From contig OY740774.1 of assembly GCA_963513935.1 (NCBI GenBank), forward strand, positions 31,143,868 through 31,207,867: DNA of 64,000 nucleotides. The letters run 5' to 3'. Below the pieces are notes generated by a model, which worked only from the letters and a program-made list of their open reading frames with translations, made no database searches and was not told the DNA's origin. The translations under genes were made by a program, and so were the position numbers. This document shows, one piece after another, positions 10,946-22,831 of the stretch (position 1 is its first letter; every line of letters begins with the position of its first letter). Source of the stretch: Aphrophora alni (lineage: Eukaryota > Arthropoda > Insecta > Hemiptera > Aphrophoridae).

Positions 10946-11696
10946 TAAGGCCTTTGAAATTTGTTAACATTTTACACTAAAATTAAAATTAATTTAACAC
11001 AATTTCTCATTAATGCCTTTATTAAATCAACAAGTTTCAGCGATAATTTGTCATCTTCAGTGATGCATGAGCTACAATATTGAAAAGTATAATTGAAAAA
11101 TACATTTTGCATATAAACAGACAGGTGTTTTATTTATTTTTTTTATTTGTGACAATTACTTAATTGGTTGTATAGTGTGTCTAGTAGGCTTAACAGCTTG
11201 TATTAGCTGTTACAAATCAATAATTATTTGAAAGATAGATTACATTACATGTAATTGAAAAATGAATTAGACAATCTTCAGAAATATGAAAACTGTCTAT
11301 GTTTAACTAAACGCAATAATTTAAATTCTAAATTCAAATATTTTCAACTAGGCCTACACTTAAATTAATTAATAAACGTGAACTTGTTGATATCGTACAA
11401 TATAAATAAAAATACTGTAAGTGTAAAGTGACCTAGAAATTAATTCTATTGTGATATTAGTAAAAGAATAGTTTATTATATACATTTCGTCAGTTTCATA
11501 GACACCATTTTGAAACGGTGTTGTGAAAAAATACACTTTTCATGAATAATGCAATCTTTACTATTCAATCCAGCGTATAATATTTTAATTCAATACCTAT
11601 ATTCATTCTATTTTGTAATTTAGGACACCGATGGAAGAATTATAAATTGAAAATATTTACTGGTTTTTTTTTTGTTCCAACCGATGAGTGTAACCC
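10946..11696. other. Stretch with Penelope-like motif, otherwise unassigned
   Basis: Apart from the motif at 11034-11060, this part shows no coding frame or repeat that I can define. Confidence 0.45.
11034..11060 (-). repeat. Penelope-like 3' end motif, copy 1
   Basis: On the minus strand it reads CTGAAGA, about 15 bases, then GAAAC, followed by TTGTTGATTTAATAAA. It is preceded by TTGTAGCTCATGCATCA, nearly the same as before copy 8 at 57988. CTGANGA-stem-GAAA is the hammerhead core known from Penelope-like element ends; the stem here is weak. Confidence 0.4.
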
Positions 11697-12140
11697 GAAT
11701 TTATAAAGCCAGCACACTCTATATAACGGTTAGTTAATAATAATTTTTCTTTTAAATAATAGCAAAGACAAAATAAACTCTGACTTTATAATTCCTACGC
11801 ACGCTATAGCGTCGTAATTTTATAGATAACAACGCTTCTGGTGGGTGGATTCAGAACGAAACATCAACGTTCTTTACTCAGTAGTCAGCGTTAATGCAAA
11901 TACCTGTTTTTGTGTCGCCCATGATAAGTCTATTGTGGTTTTAACTACATTTGCAATGTTATCGGAATTCAAATCAAGTCCAAGTTTAATGCAATGACGT
12001 TGCTCATTTAAATGTCAGATGCAATCTTAATGCGGGAAAGCTTGGGTTTTACGATGTAACATTAAAAAGTAGAAAACTATAAAATGTTAGGATATGCACT
12101 GTTCCTCTTTCTCGTTCATGTGAAACAATATGTTCCGTCC
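11697..12140 (+). repeat. Split repeat AB, right half (A)
   Basis: Aligns in reverse with 26393-26829. Shared blocks include CGTCGTAATTTTATAGATAAC (compare the reverse of 26700-26720), CTTCTGGTGGGTGGATTCAG, GGGAAAGCTTGGGTTTTACG and ATTAAAAAGTAGAAAACTAT. No coding frame is kept between the two copies, so the 74-codon frame at 12084 is probably chance. Confidence 0.75.
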
Positions 12141-12342
12141 TTACCACGAATACTTTGTCTTAGGGTGTATTTACTAACCGTAATTCAACTTCCTTTGTTT
12201 GGCTTATGTTCACGATTCATGGTTTCTGGAAATCGCAAAAGCCATTTTCAACATGCCGCGCGTTATTCTTCATTCTCGTTTATACGTAAGCACGATAGCA
12301 GCTATTAAAATTAAGATACATTTTGTATAGGACTGGTATAGT

Positions 12343-12475
12343 GTGCCCATTTAGAACACTATTGAAATTTAAAAAAATTAAATTGAAAATGTCAATTGGC
12401 GACCATTTTAAACGGTTTAATGTTGGCCCTATAGCTAGTTTGTTATTCAACTTATAACACACTAAATGAGTTAAA
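12343..12475 (+). repeat. Interspersed family G, copy with empty target site
   Basis: ATTGAAATTTAAAAAAATTA, TTGGCGACCATTTT and CTTATAACACACTAAATGAG occur in the order also seen at 44534-44616 (interrupted there by a transposon) and in reverse at 46995-47110. The last block, AACACACTAAATGAG, is the empty equivalent of the hAT-type insertion site at 44609-44817. Confidence 0.6.
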
Positions 12476-13424
12476 TGGTTGCAGGCTTCAATTCTGTATG
12501 TAATGATACCAATCTCACCTCTTTATGATGATAAATTGCGAAATTATTGTTTAAAAAATAATTTTTAATCCTAACCTCTCACGAAAATGTGTCTTACAAC
12601 ACCGTCAAATCACCAACACGAAAGACTGTTAAACGTGTTACCCTATTGGATAAGTCCTCTTGATCTATCATTACAATTTAACATTTCCTGCTAGCCCTGT
12701 GACACTACTTTTGGACATCACATTTAGACCTGCTAGCATTACAGTGTATGTTAGGCTGGGTAAGTACCATGATGGCGCACATCAACATGTTAAGTTTTGT
12801 ATTGTTAATACTATCTTAGGAAACAACTATAAAGTATTTTTATATTGTCTCAAATAAACTTAAATTGATATATAAATATATATTTAAAAAATAATATCGT
12901 ACCTTACTTTTTGCCCAACCTATGAAGAAAGATGAGCAACAATTGAATTCTTTCATTTAGATTACACATTTTGATATGGTGTTTAAGAAGAGGTAAAAGA
13001 ACTTAAATACGAACTCAAAAAAGTTATATGTACTCTACATTGGACACATGATTTTGTCTCCTTTTTTGCTATTACAATATGCGTTGCTTTTTTCCTGCTA
13101 TGTTTGACATTAATTGATATTTTTCCTTAAATGTTATTTACTTAAGTACAGTATAAGGAATTATTCAAGTAAACCTTAAAAGTTATATTCTAAGTAACTC
13201 TTTCGATTGAACGTAGTATCCCTCTGATATTCCTAAGTGGGGTCGATAGTCCATTATGTTTAGTAACTTTTAATTATTTCTCCAGTCGTAGTAAACTGAA
13301 CTTTGTTAAATTTGATATTTTACACCCCCTCATTTAAATTATATTTAAAATTATTTAAAAAAAAATTGGTTACACTCATTTTTCATGTTCAATTATCAGA
13401 AAAACATTTCCTTATTTAAAAGTT
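12476..13424. other. Unassigned stretch with one dispersed pair
   Basis: 12690-12790 aligns in reverse with about 54945-55025: TTACAGTGT, GGGTAAGTACCATGATGG and CATCAAC are shared. Nothing else was recognised. Confidence 0.5.
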
Positions 13425-13620
13425 AAAAACACCTCCGTTATCATCGCCTTAAAATAATGACTCAACCCCCTTAGCCCTTTAATACCGCCAGGGTCTGAAA
13501 AAAACAAGAGTTGGTAAAGAAAGTCCTTTGAAAGAGATCCATTCCATGATTACATGAAGAAAGGATGTAGATCTTGCTACTATCTCTTAAATTTGTTAAA
13601 TCCGTACTCACTATAAAAAA
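13425..13620 (+). repeat. Interspersed family Z, copy 3
   Basis: Blocks CTCCGTTATCATCGCC, TAATGACTCAACCCCC, CGCCAGGGTCTGAAA, AGAGTTGGTAAAGAAAG and AAATCCGTACTCAC match the family in order. Confidence 0.55.
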
Positions 13621-14840
13621 GCCCCTGAGGGTAGAACAGAATAATTGATATACTAGGAACTAATTTTGATCGATTTTATTTAGTTCGATTTTGAGTTATT
13701 CGACTTATAAAATTTCATTCGTAGTTCGTTTATACTTTTTGAAAAAAAAAACTCCTAAATCCGGAATTTTAGGAAAATGTTGACATTGTTTTATTTTTAG
13801 GTCTTGCATTTGTACACATCTGAGGCAAAGTTACTGTTTTAATATTTATGGCGAAAATAGTTACCACAAATAATCTTTTTTAAATAACAAAATTTACAAC
13901 TCTTTAGATTTTTTAATTGCAGATACTATTAAAAATGTGCAGTGATCCAAGAAAGGCATAACCAAATTGCTCTTTTGTAGATGTATAAATAAAAATAAAT
14001 GGTCAAAGGTAGATCAATACGAAACATGGTGGAATATTTACAAACAGAAGCGTGTACACAGAACTGCGTGACGATGCTTTTTCATTATTAATCAGTTTTT
14101 CCGCGTAATTTTGAGGTTATATATTTTTTAAATAAAGTATTTTTACAATAAGTTTCTTATCGTGATGTGAAAGGAGTATATAATATCATTAGGTGCAGAT
14201 TGTAAAGCTGCAGAGATTGACGAATTGTAGGACATCTAGGAAAAAAGGCTGATAATTTTACTTATCAAATATATGTAGTGGAGAGATTTTTATAATATGA
14301 GTTGTTCGTGATTTTGAAGTCTTCTTTATTACTAGCTTATTATTGGTACTTTGTTTTGGCATGTTAATGATAAAAATATATTATGACTTAACAAGCTTTT
14401 AAAGGTTAGCCTGTTTCATTGCGTGAAAAAAAGTGCATAGCTATTTATTTATTTTATTTTTTTGTTAAATGTGAATAAAATTTAAATAATAAATTTTCCA
14501 TCTATTATTTACTAAAAAATTAATATAAAATGATCACTCACCTATCATTACGTGGTGATTCTTAACATCCTAGATAAGTAAATATTGTTTGTGCTTTTTT
14601 ACCTCCTTTTATTCTTTTCTTCCTTTTTTCGAAATGATTTTTACGTTTAATATTTTTAAGTAAGTCTCGTAGAATAACTATAACAAATATCAGACGTTTA
14701 TTATTCCACAATCGAAGAGAAATAATGGGTTTTGTTTTTTAACCTTTCGCGTCTTTAACCTCGATAGGGATACAATTTATTTAGTGAGGATTTAGTACCT
14801 AAATGCAACTTTTGTGTGAAATTTCAACTTTATTGGTCTC
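13621..14840. other. Unassigned AT-rich stretch
   Basis: No coding frame, splice-like pair or defined repeat seen. Confidence 0.55.
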
Positions 14841-14910
14841 TCAGCGAGAGGCTACAGCTCAGGCTACATCTCAGGTAGTGTACTCGTGCGAGTCGGTGGA
14901 ACCTACTTGA
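14841..14910 (+). repeat. Dispersed repeat, CTACAGCTCAGGCTACA
   Basis: GAGGCTACAGCTCAGGCTAC followed by CTCAGGTAGTGTACTC and CGAGTCGG matches the reverse complement of 18700-18755. A local inverted pair, GAGCGTGGTC (14910) and GACCACGC (14967), follows. Confidence 0.55.
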
Positions 14911-16778
14911 GCGTGGTCCGTTATGGCTTGTAGTAGGGAACAGCTGACCGGTAGCTATGTTGAGCTGACCACGCTATACTGCAGAAGTGATTCATCAATA
15001 ATCTCTTCAAAGCTTATAATGTATAGGCAGACCCGGGATAAGCGATTTTGAACTTTAAATGGGCTGGAGCGAATGCAGCATCGCTGTCCAAAATATAGAA
15101 ATTAGTCTTGGGTTAAAATGGCAAAGTAAACGTTACGTATTGGTAGCACACTTTAGAACTAGCAAAAAAAGTACTAAAAGTTAGGAACAACTGCACTGAT
15201 TAAAAATAAATTTCAATTCCAATTAGCGTTTTTGTCATATGTTAACTCTGTTAATTACAAAAGAAATATTTTTGTTGAACTTTTTAAGAAAATGCACAAA
15301 ATAATTCGAAAATTTTTAATTTCGTTTTGCGCTTAAAGGCAAATATTATTATACGAATAAACTAATGAAACTAAAACTAAATATTTACCAGATTTAAGGA
15401 AAAATCTCATATGAATGTCGGATTAGCGGTTCTTGCGTTATAAACAAAGAAACACTGACAGAGAGACCTGGCGTTTTATTTAGCTATTTACATCATCGTA
15501 AGATTCAATAAGTATAAAAGATGATAGTAAGATACCAGAACAAACGTGTCGAAATATTTCTTTTAATCCAAGGGATTTGTAAACTTTTAAGCACATTTTT
15601 CTTTTTACAAATAGCGGCCACTTAGCAAGAATATTAATATAATTCCAGTTTTTTTGTCCATGACAATGCAGTGTTCTTCTTCATTAACAGTCGTCCATTC
15701 TATTTCTTTTCCCTAATGAGAGGAACGCTGTTAAGACGTTAAATATGACATTTAGGACATCTCATTACATAATTTTAATCCGTTGAAGGGATTAGAGTTT
15801 GAGAAATGTGTTCAACTCGAAGACTGCTCTGTGAGTACTTTGTTAAGTTTCCTAATTGCTGTTGCTCTCCTTCTCCTTATTCCATGCACTAAGCGATAAT
15901 GAAGGCTCCTCACTTCTCATCCGTATGACTGATGCGCTCATCCAATTCGCTTTAACCCGACAAAAGTTAATGACTTAGAATCGTTTTTTGTTTTTCAATT
16001 GTTACTTCATTAAGATTTAATTAAAGTCAAATGATAATATTTTATAAATGGGTATCATTTCGATAATATAAAATTGATGGGTGATATCGTGGTAATTATC
16101 CAACCCTGTTGTGGAATACGTTTTTTGGGGCCTTCGTAGGTATTGAACAAAATTTGACGGAAACACTCATTAAGTCACATAAACCATGCAAGCACAAATT
16201 TTCATACACATCTATCCTCAAAAACTAATCACCAAATATGTCATTTCAGATTTTTTAAATATTATATTATACAGGGTGTCCCATGAAGGAACACAATTAT
16301 TGTAATTTCTTTTTCTTTATTCTTTTTTCTATTACAATGAATGTTTACTAAGTACAAAATTGAAACGAATTTCTGCCTATTTTTGGTTTGTTTTGCTTTA
16401 ATAAAAAGTAATTTAAAAAAATTGTTTTTATTTTATAGAATTTATATAGCCTACATGAAACTATTCAGAATTAAATACTAATTTCAGATTTCAGAAAATT
16501 TTCATTCTAGGCTAATCTTTGGTATTATGGACAAATATCCAAGATATTATGTTTTTATGTTGATGACTTAACTATTCTTTGACGTAGAGTTTTTTTAAAT
16601 TTGTTTATAAAAATATAGCAGAGCTATCGAAATGTACATAAGGTAATATAAACGCATTATACAGTTTTGTGTAGTTGTGTTATTTTGTGGTTTGGGGTTT
16701 TACTTGTTCCTAAGATTTGTATTGTTTAATTAATAATTTAATAATAATTATTATGCATACATAATTTTAATAATTTGT
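14911..16778. other. Unassigned stretch
   Basis: It holds a TATACAGGGTGTCCCATG motif at 16268-16285 of the kind seen at ends of short elements. No gene was recognised. Confidence 0.5.
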
Positions 16779-16794
16779 TTGTTTTCAGGTAAGT
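16779..16794 (+). promoter_or_regulatory. Candidate recursive (zero-exon) splice site
   Basis: A pyrimidine-rich tract ending TTTGTTTGTTTTCAG at 16788 is followed without gap by the perfect donor GTAAGT at 16789-16794. A 3' splice site joined directly to a 5' splice site is the ratchet-point structure by which long insect introns are removed in steps. It is on the same strand as the exon at 49531 and would suit a long intron crossing this point. I found no other site in the window with both halves this good. A chance occurrence is possible. Confidence 0.42.
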
Positions 16795-18698
16795 CGTTAA
16801 CACTGTAGAATCTGCATACTTCAGTAAGTAGTCTAGTGTTATAATTTATTTTTTTTTAATTCTAAAATATGAGTTTTAATCATGTGATAGGTTAATGCAA
16901 GTGTTTGTGTCGATTATATACGTACTATTTCATCTTCGTAATACGTTTATAAATGAGCGAGTTATGTAATCATTGACTTTACATATTTAATAGATCGCCC
17001 ATCTGTAGGAACGGGAAGAAGTCTACTAATTAGTGTCTCTAGTGCTGCCATCTAACGGCCCATTTCTGGTAACTCCAAGACCAGCATGAGTACTCTGTTA
17101 TCAACGACGATGACAACAATTTCGTTGAAACACGTTTGATAAGTAATTGATTCTCTCACGATGTGTATTTCATACAATTGACTGTATTTCTAGTCGAATC
17201 TTTGACGTCCATGTTTTGCTGTTTTAAGTAGTCGTAACTTCAAAACGGAAAATAAAAAATTATACTTTGTATTTATATTATTCAGTTTAGGTGCAAAGAA
17301 CGTTATTTTGCTTATCTTTTGTACAAAATATAGGCCGAGTTTGGTAAAAACTTTCAACCTCAATTTTTGCCTGATCTTCACGTTCTATGGCCTCAAAATA
17401 GCGAAAAATCAATGTAAACTTGCTGTCCGTTCGTCGCCGTGGACGTAGTTTGTACGTAAGCACGATAGAAACCACAACAATCAAGATAAGAACATGAACT
17501 TTTCTCTAGGGGTCTACAGTTTGCTTATATACGCTATTAAAATTCAGAAAAATCAAATTGGCGCCCCTATAGTGGACGCCTAACTAAATCGCTTTTTGCA
17601 CTCGAACACTTCAACAAAATCCTTCCCACCGTTTTCAAAATAAAATCTACAATCAAACGTAAATGGTTTGTATTAGACACATGGATTATAGGCTTACTTA
17701 AAATGTTTATTACTGTACAATATGGGAATGAAGGTGCATTAGCAGAGATTTACAAACACTTGTGACAACTTTATAAACAAACAAAAAATCCTCAACCGAA
17801 GTTTTGCACTTTGTGCTGTTGTTATTTATATTTTCGAGACCTTAAACAATTAAAGTTTGCCTCGCCTTTGGATACAAGAAGAACAAGTCGCAGCTTCTTT
17901 GTCAAAAGCGTTATAAAATAATTAGTTTTAATTACAAGGGTCGTTATTGTTCTCTGTAAAAGCGTTTTTACAGCCTTAATTAAAATTTACAAGTTTTTAG
18001 GCTTGTACATAAAAGTAAAGTTCGAATATTTCAAACGAACAGCATCATTTTGTTTTATGTTTTTCTAAAAGTAGAATGTTAATTCAAACGGAACGTTTGA
18101 TGCATTTTTTTAAAACATTATAAACAAGACTTACAGAAAGAAGTAACACAGATTAACCTATTTTGTATAAAAAATATATACAACTAATAAACTGGGTTTG
18201 TAGTTTTAATTTTTAACAGATTTTGTTTTTAGTTAGGTAAAAACTACTGAATGAAACAAGAGATATTATTTTAAAAAATCGATACTTGAATAAATTATCG
18301 TGTCGTCAGATCGAATTAATTACAGCCAGTAAACAATTATGCGATAAGTTGTCTTTAATTCAAATTTATTCAACAATATTTCTCTGCACATTAATAAGAA
18401 AAGCAGAATTTTAGATAATTTTACACATATTAAAAAATGTACAAGACAACAATCTTTTTTTTTCAGTGTTAAAGTTGGTACAACATTGCAACGCTAATTG
18501 TAACTGAAAAATTATTTAAAATTACTGAATTAGTTTCCGTGTTATAATAATTTTATTTTCTGAAAATCAGAGTTTTCCACTAATTTTGCGCATTTTCTGA
18601 AAATTTTGTCAGTAACATTTTTTAAATTGAAAGAATCTTAGAAATCGTTTCAGCGGTTTCACTGTTATGTGGTTTTATTTTGAAAATCGCCGTTTGAA
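16795..18698. other. Unassigned stretch
   Basis: 17449-17580 contains pieces resembling 12283-12440 (TACGTAAGCACGATAG, then AAATTGGCGCCCCTATAG), so old repeat remnants are present. Otherwise no feature seen. Confidence 0.45.
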
Positions 18699-18755
18699 TC
18701 GACTCGGGGAGAATACACACTACTTGAGCTGTAGCCTGAGCTGTGACCTCTAAAT
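18699..18755 (-). repeat. Dispersed repeat, reverse copy
   Basis: The reverse complement of CTACTTGAGCTGTAGCCTGA matches 14847-14880. A run of ten G follows at 18783-18792. Confidence 0.5.
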
Positions 18756-19464
18756 GTGTCGAGATAATAAGTTCAAAGGAATGGGGGGGGGGATCGTAGA
18801 TTCGCCTAGTTGGCCATGGTTTAACCAAACTTGTCGCTTTTAAACACACTTTAAAACAAAATAATTAGGTATGTTTTACACAAATCAAGTTGGCCTATGA
18901 AAAATTAATACACCAAATACAAAAAGACAAAAGGAAATAGATAACAGACACAAATTAGTAGATGATGACATTCATTAGAATGTCCTGTATTTTATCAATC
19001 TGGGTGATACGAGACTGTCACTTTTATTTCTTTTTAATATCTTTTGAATAATTTGTAACTAATCGTGTTTGGAATATTTTAGGAAATATTTGTCTTTGTT
19101 ATGAATGTGAATGATGTTTTATTTAATTTATAGTGTCTTCAAAATATGAGAGGATAATATTTTATTTTATTTTATTTACAGTTTTTTTTTGTTTAACCAA
19201 AGAGACGATCGAGTGCAGTCATATACAAATTTATCTTTTTATATTGAATAAAAATAAAGCACTTTTTATTGTATTATTATTATTTATCAATCTAGCTTTA
19301 ACTTTAACTCGTAAATCGATTCTGTAATACGATGCATTGAGCTTAAAAAACTAAATGAATCAAATCGTAGTCCACTCGGACGAAATCAATGTTAACTAAG
19401 GTTATAATAAACACGTCGCCCGATTTCCACGCAGGCGAAGTCAGGAGCACAGTTAATTTATATT
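18756..19464. other. Unassigned stretch
   Basis: AT-rich with no coding signal. Just before the candidate promoter, 19410-19450 is somewhat richer in CpG. Confidence 0.5.
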
Positions 19465-19499
19465 TATAAATAGGAGGCAAATCATTCTTTGTCAGAAGT
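19465..19499 (+). promoter_or_regulatory. Candidate TATA plus initiator promoter
   Basis: TATAAATA at 19465-19472 is followed by TCAGAA with its A at 19494, 29 bases downstream: the normal TATA-to-start spacing. The initiator is close to the arthropod TCAGT form. A short leader of 29 bases leads to ATG at 19523. All parts fit one another, but each motif alone is common in AT-rich DNA. Confidence 0.35.
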
Positions 19500-19522
19500 G
19501 GTTGAATACAGTAAAAATTGCC

Positions 19523-19558
19523 ATGATGATCTTTGGAGTTTTTTTAATACTTGTCAAG
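19523..19558 (+). CDS. Candidate first coding exon, signal-peptide-like
   Basis: The frame opens ATGATG and reads MMIFGVFLILVK, a hydrophobic start like an insect secretory signal peptide, and then meets CAAG|GTACAT. Splicing there would leave phase 0. Unspliced, the frame ends nine codons later. Short first exons that carry only the start of a signal peptide, directly downstream of a TATA promoter, are common in insect genes for cuticle and other secreted proteins. The donor lacks the favoured G at +5. I could not identify a second exon, so the gene and its product remain unknown and the call is tentative. If real it would be a gene nested in, or next to, the transcription unit of the exon at 49531. 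Confidence 0.3.
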
Positions 19559-19811
19559 GTACATACGTTTGATTTTAAATTATAAGGTTTCCTGGGCACA
19601 AACTGTACTCAAAGTATTTTAAAATGTATTCATGTGTGCGCCATGAAGTATTGCGCACACATAACATTGAATTTAAGTGATAATGTTAAATAAAGTTAAC
19701 AAACATTCAACGCTGTTTTAAAAGATCGTTTATATTATTGAAAACACATTTGAACTTGTTGCTTCATCGAAGTAAAGTAATTCAGTTGCAAATGAAGCAG
19801 CGAGTGTCCGT

Positions 19812-19871
19812 TCAGTTGAAGTCATTTTTGCAAGTGAAAGAGTTTACATCCAGGAATCAACAAGTGTAAGT
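19812..19871 (+). promoter_or_regulatory. Possible second initiator and 5' UTR exon
   Basis: TCAGTT at 19812 (A at 19814), the preferred insect initiator, is followed 28 bases later by AGTTT, one base off a downstream promoter element, and by a good donor GTAAGT at 19866. There is no TATA box. It could be a noncoding first exon. Equally, it may be chance. Confidence 0.2.
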
Positions 19872-22479
19872 AAGTTTTAAATAAGTTCCTTTATACTCTG
19901 TAGTGGAGTACAAATCTGGAACAACATTTGTCCTCCACATACAACGTGTTGAACTAGTCAAGGAAATGTTTATGCTAAATTTAAATATGTTGTTATCTCT
20001 ACTTCAATCTTTTATAAATAGATTTTTTGCAGTTTTAAAGGATTCATATTTATTTGTTTATTTAAGTTATTTACATAGCTTGCTTACAATGTTTTCAAAT
20101 GCTAAAATAATATAAAAAATGTCTACTATTAAATTTATTTTAAATAATTTTATAATATTTATGTTTTTAAAGATGTTAAGTTTTTACGTTCTCATATTTT
20201 ACGATGATGAGTTGAAAAATAGATGTCGATTTTTATGAGGATAGAACTATTTTCATTTACGCTGTCTCTAAAACAATGGATTGTGGAATGATGTCTGTCT
20301 GTCGTCAGCTCAAAAGCATGGACCGATTTAAAGAATTACATTTATATTATGTGGATATATTTTGGGCATATCTCATGTCGTATTAAATTTTTTATCAATG
20401 ACTCATAATTTTTAGGTAACTAACATAAAAATAAGACTGTCAATAATTTGTCTTTCAAAATGTTAAAGTGAACCGTGGACGCTGTTATTGGTAAAATTAT
20501 TACATATTTAAATTAAGGCCTATATTTACTTTGTTTGTGCCTTAAACACGCCCTCAGCATAAATCTTTTTTCTTTAAACTCGAGCTTTTATAACGGGGGT
20601 TAGGTTTTGGTTTTTTATGAGTTATTCACGAACTGTTAAATCTGTGTACTTATGATTTTGAACATGGGTTTGAGCCATTAATTTTTATATTTTACTAAAA
20701 TTTGAACGAAATTGGTAAAACCAGTTATGAGAAATTACTTCTTTTATAACTGCCCCAAGTCCAATTTCAATTTTAGTCTAACTATACAACCGCCATGTTT
20801 ATTTATTTTTTCTGGAGATGGTGATTAATACATTTTTGAATCCTTTCAGGAAAATTGTAAATTTTCCCTCTACATTTTAAGTTATATATATAAAACAAAT
20901 TAAAAACTGCATATATCACCAAAATGCTTCTTAATAAATTTTATTAAAATCGGTCCTCACAATTGGGGGTGAAGGGCACTGTACAGACAACAGACATGAT
21001 ATCATTCCAAAAATGACCTTTTCAAACGGATACAACTGTCAAAATGCAACATCGATATTTTTAACACATTATATACCTTCTCTATACTAGATATATGTGA
21101 GGAAGTAAAATATACAATAACTGTTTTGACTATTTAAAAAATATAGTTGTACTTACATATTGCCATGTGTTTTCAAAAATCGTTCCAACAAAAATTGTAG
21201 GAGTTAATTCCTCACATCAACACTAATAAAAATGTTTATATAGACATATTTCCTTGAATCCTTAGCCGCCATTTTGTGTTTTTAACAAAAAAGTAGACTT
21301 TTTTATTGATATAAACACCAAATATAAAAATTAATAATTAACCAATTTAATTTACTCATTTAAAATGCTGGGTAATTACAAGAGAGAGAGAAAAAAATTT
21401 TTTTTCTGTACCTTAAAGTATAACTGAATTATTGACAAAAAACTGAAAACATACACATACATATATAATGAGAATCAAAATAATTAAGAAAATCAATTTG
21501 ATTGTTGTTAAAATAATAAAATATCATCTCTTGTAAGTATTTGTAAAGTTAATATTGTTTCTGATATTTCAAATGAAAAAGTTTAAATAGCTGCCATTTT
21601 GAAATGAGTTAAGGAAATTGATTTATTACCTTCATAAATTGGATCTTTAAAACACTACGTAACATGCAAAATTTCAATTCCATAACATTTACCGTTAAAA
21701 AAATATAAATTGTTGTTTAAAAAACAAAATAGCGGCTAGACATAAAACTAGGCATTTAAGAAAATATGTTTTTATCTTCTTTTTCATTGATTTTGATCTG
21801 AGGAATAAGCTTCTGTAGTTTTTAAACGATTTTTGTAACATCCTGTATATATATCCTATAATTGATCGTAAACATATATTAGCCTATAATCGTAGATTGT
21901 CCGATAATTACACAATCACAGCTTAATTCGAAAAAATTTTATTGTTAAATTATTGTTCTCTTCACAGTTACGACCCTCTTGATTTTATCTTATTTAGACT
22001 ACTTATTTGTTACCTATTTTTATCCCTACTTACTAGTGTTGTTTTATATGTACTAATTGTCTAGCGTAAAATTGTTATTTTTTAAATATTTTACTACCTG
22101 CATGTTTTACCGCTGCTCTGAAATAATGGTGCCGATACTATAACGTAATTGCGGAATTAACATTTACCGTTTGTATACTATATTTATTTGTTATTATTTC
22201 CATATCTATACTGTCTTTTTCTTAAACTTTTACTTTATTTTCATGTTCACTAATTTATTTATTTGTTAAATTTATTTATATATTTATCATAAATCAGGCC
22301 TAAAAAAGTTCAGTTCTAAATAATATAGGCCTACATTTTTTTTATAATTGTTAAATAATTTAATTTTCAACACAATTATTTCAATTTTTATTTAATTTGA
22401 ATTGAATAAAAAATGTTATTTAACTGAAATGAGCTGACTTGTGGAAAATTTACCAACTAAATGAATAAGAACGCAATTT
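19872..22479. other. AT-rich stretch with old repeat remnants
   Basis: 20330-20400 has GACCGATTTAAAG...TATATTTTGGGCATAT, a motif of the ACCGATTTT family that recurs near 24230, 35755 and 60070. GCCGCCATTTTGTG at 21268 and GCTGCCATTTTGAAATG at 21591 recall blocks in other copies. Nothing coding was seen. Confidence 0.45.
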
Positions 22480-22524
22480 TCAACAAAAACTCACTTTATT
22501 TGTACAATACAAATACTAGGCGAC

Positions 22525-22552
22525 GTCTCACCGAATAAGTCGTCATCTTCAG
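22525..22552 (-). repeat. Penelope-like 3' end motif, copy 2
   Basis: The minus strand reads ATTGTAGCAA, CTGAAGA, TGACGACTTATTCGGT, then GAGAC (for GAAAC) and GTCGCCTAGTATTTG, and about 45 bases on ACAAATAAAGTGAG, which includes a polyadenylation-type AATAAA. It lies close to the hairpin that follows. Confidence 0.45.
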
Positions 22553-22605
22553 TTGCTACAATCCTACTGACAGTGGAGTGTGACTGTCACAATTAAAGTG
22601 TTTTA

Positions 22606-22831
22606 TTTAATGAAAAACAAACACAATATTTAGTAAATTCTACAATTTATTTGAGTCTTGCCGACCATGGTTTCGCCAACAACGGCATTTACAAGGCAGC
22701 TTAACAAAGACTTTCTTTGTTAACAGTCTTTGTTAAGCTGCCTTGTAAATGCCGTTGTTGGCGAAACCATGGTCGGCAAGACTCAAATAAATTGTAGAAT
22801 TTACTAAATATTGTGTTTGTTTTTCATTAAA
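22606..22831. mobile_element. Near-perfect 226-bp hairpin, inverted dimer of Penelope-like ends
   Basis: Two arms of about 107 bases, virtually identical in inverted orientation, flank a 12-base loop (TTCTTTGTTAAC). Each arm contains a small hairpin GCCGTTGTTGGC followed by GAAACCATGG and, further out, CAAATAAATTG. This is the same hairpin-GAAAC plan as the other Penelope-like 3' ends in this window, so I read it as two 3' ends joined head to head. The high match suggests a young or constrained structure. A MITE is the alternative. Confidence 0.65.

Larger units (their letters stand above)
8188..11696. mobile_element. About 3.5 kb inserted in repeat AB
   Basis: The alignment of repeat AB is continuous at 26393-27245 but has this segment between its halves here, so the segment is best read as inserted DNA. 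It starts near a TATACAGGGTGTA motif (8206) and holds a GC-richer part (8400-9340), a triplicated PBS-like motif, nested palindromes, an ATATC satellite and a Penelope-like motif. It is therefore composite, probably several nested events. I found no clear terminal repeats or target duplication, and a deletion from the other copy cannot be excluded. Confidence 0.45.

Noticed and set aside
12740..12780. GGGTAAGTACC as an exon donor
   Set aside because: The same bases recur in the reverse copy at 54945-55025, so they are part of a dispersed repeat.
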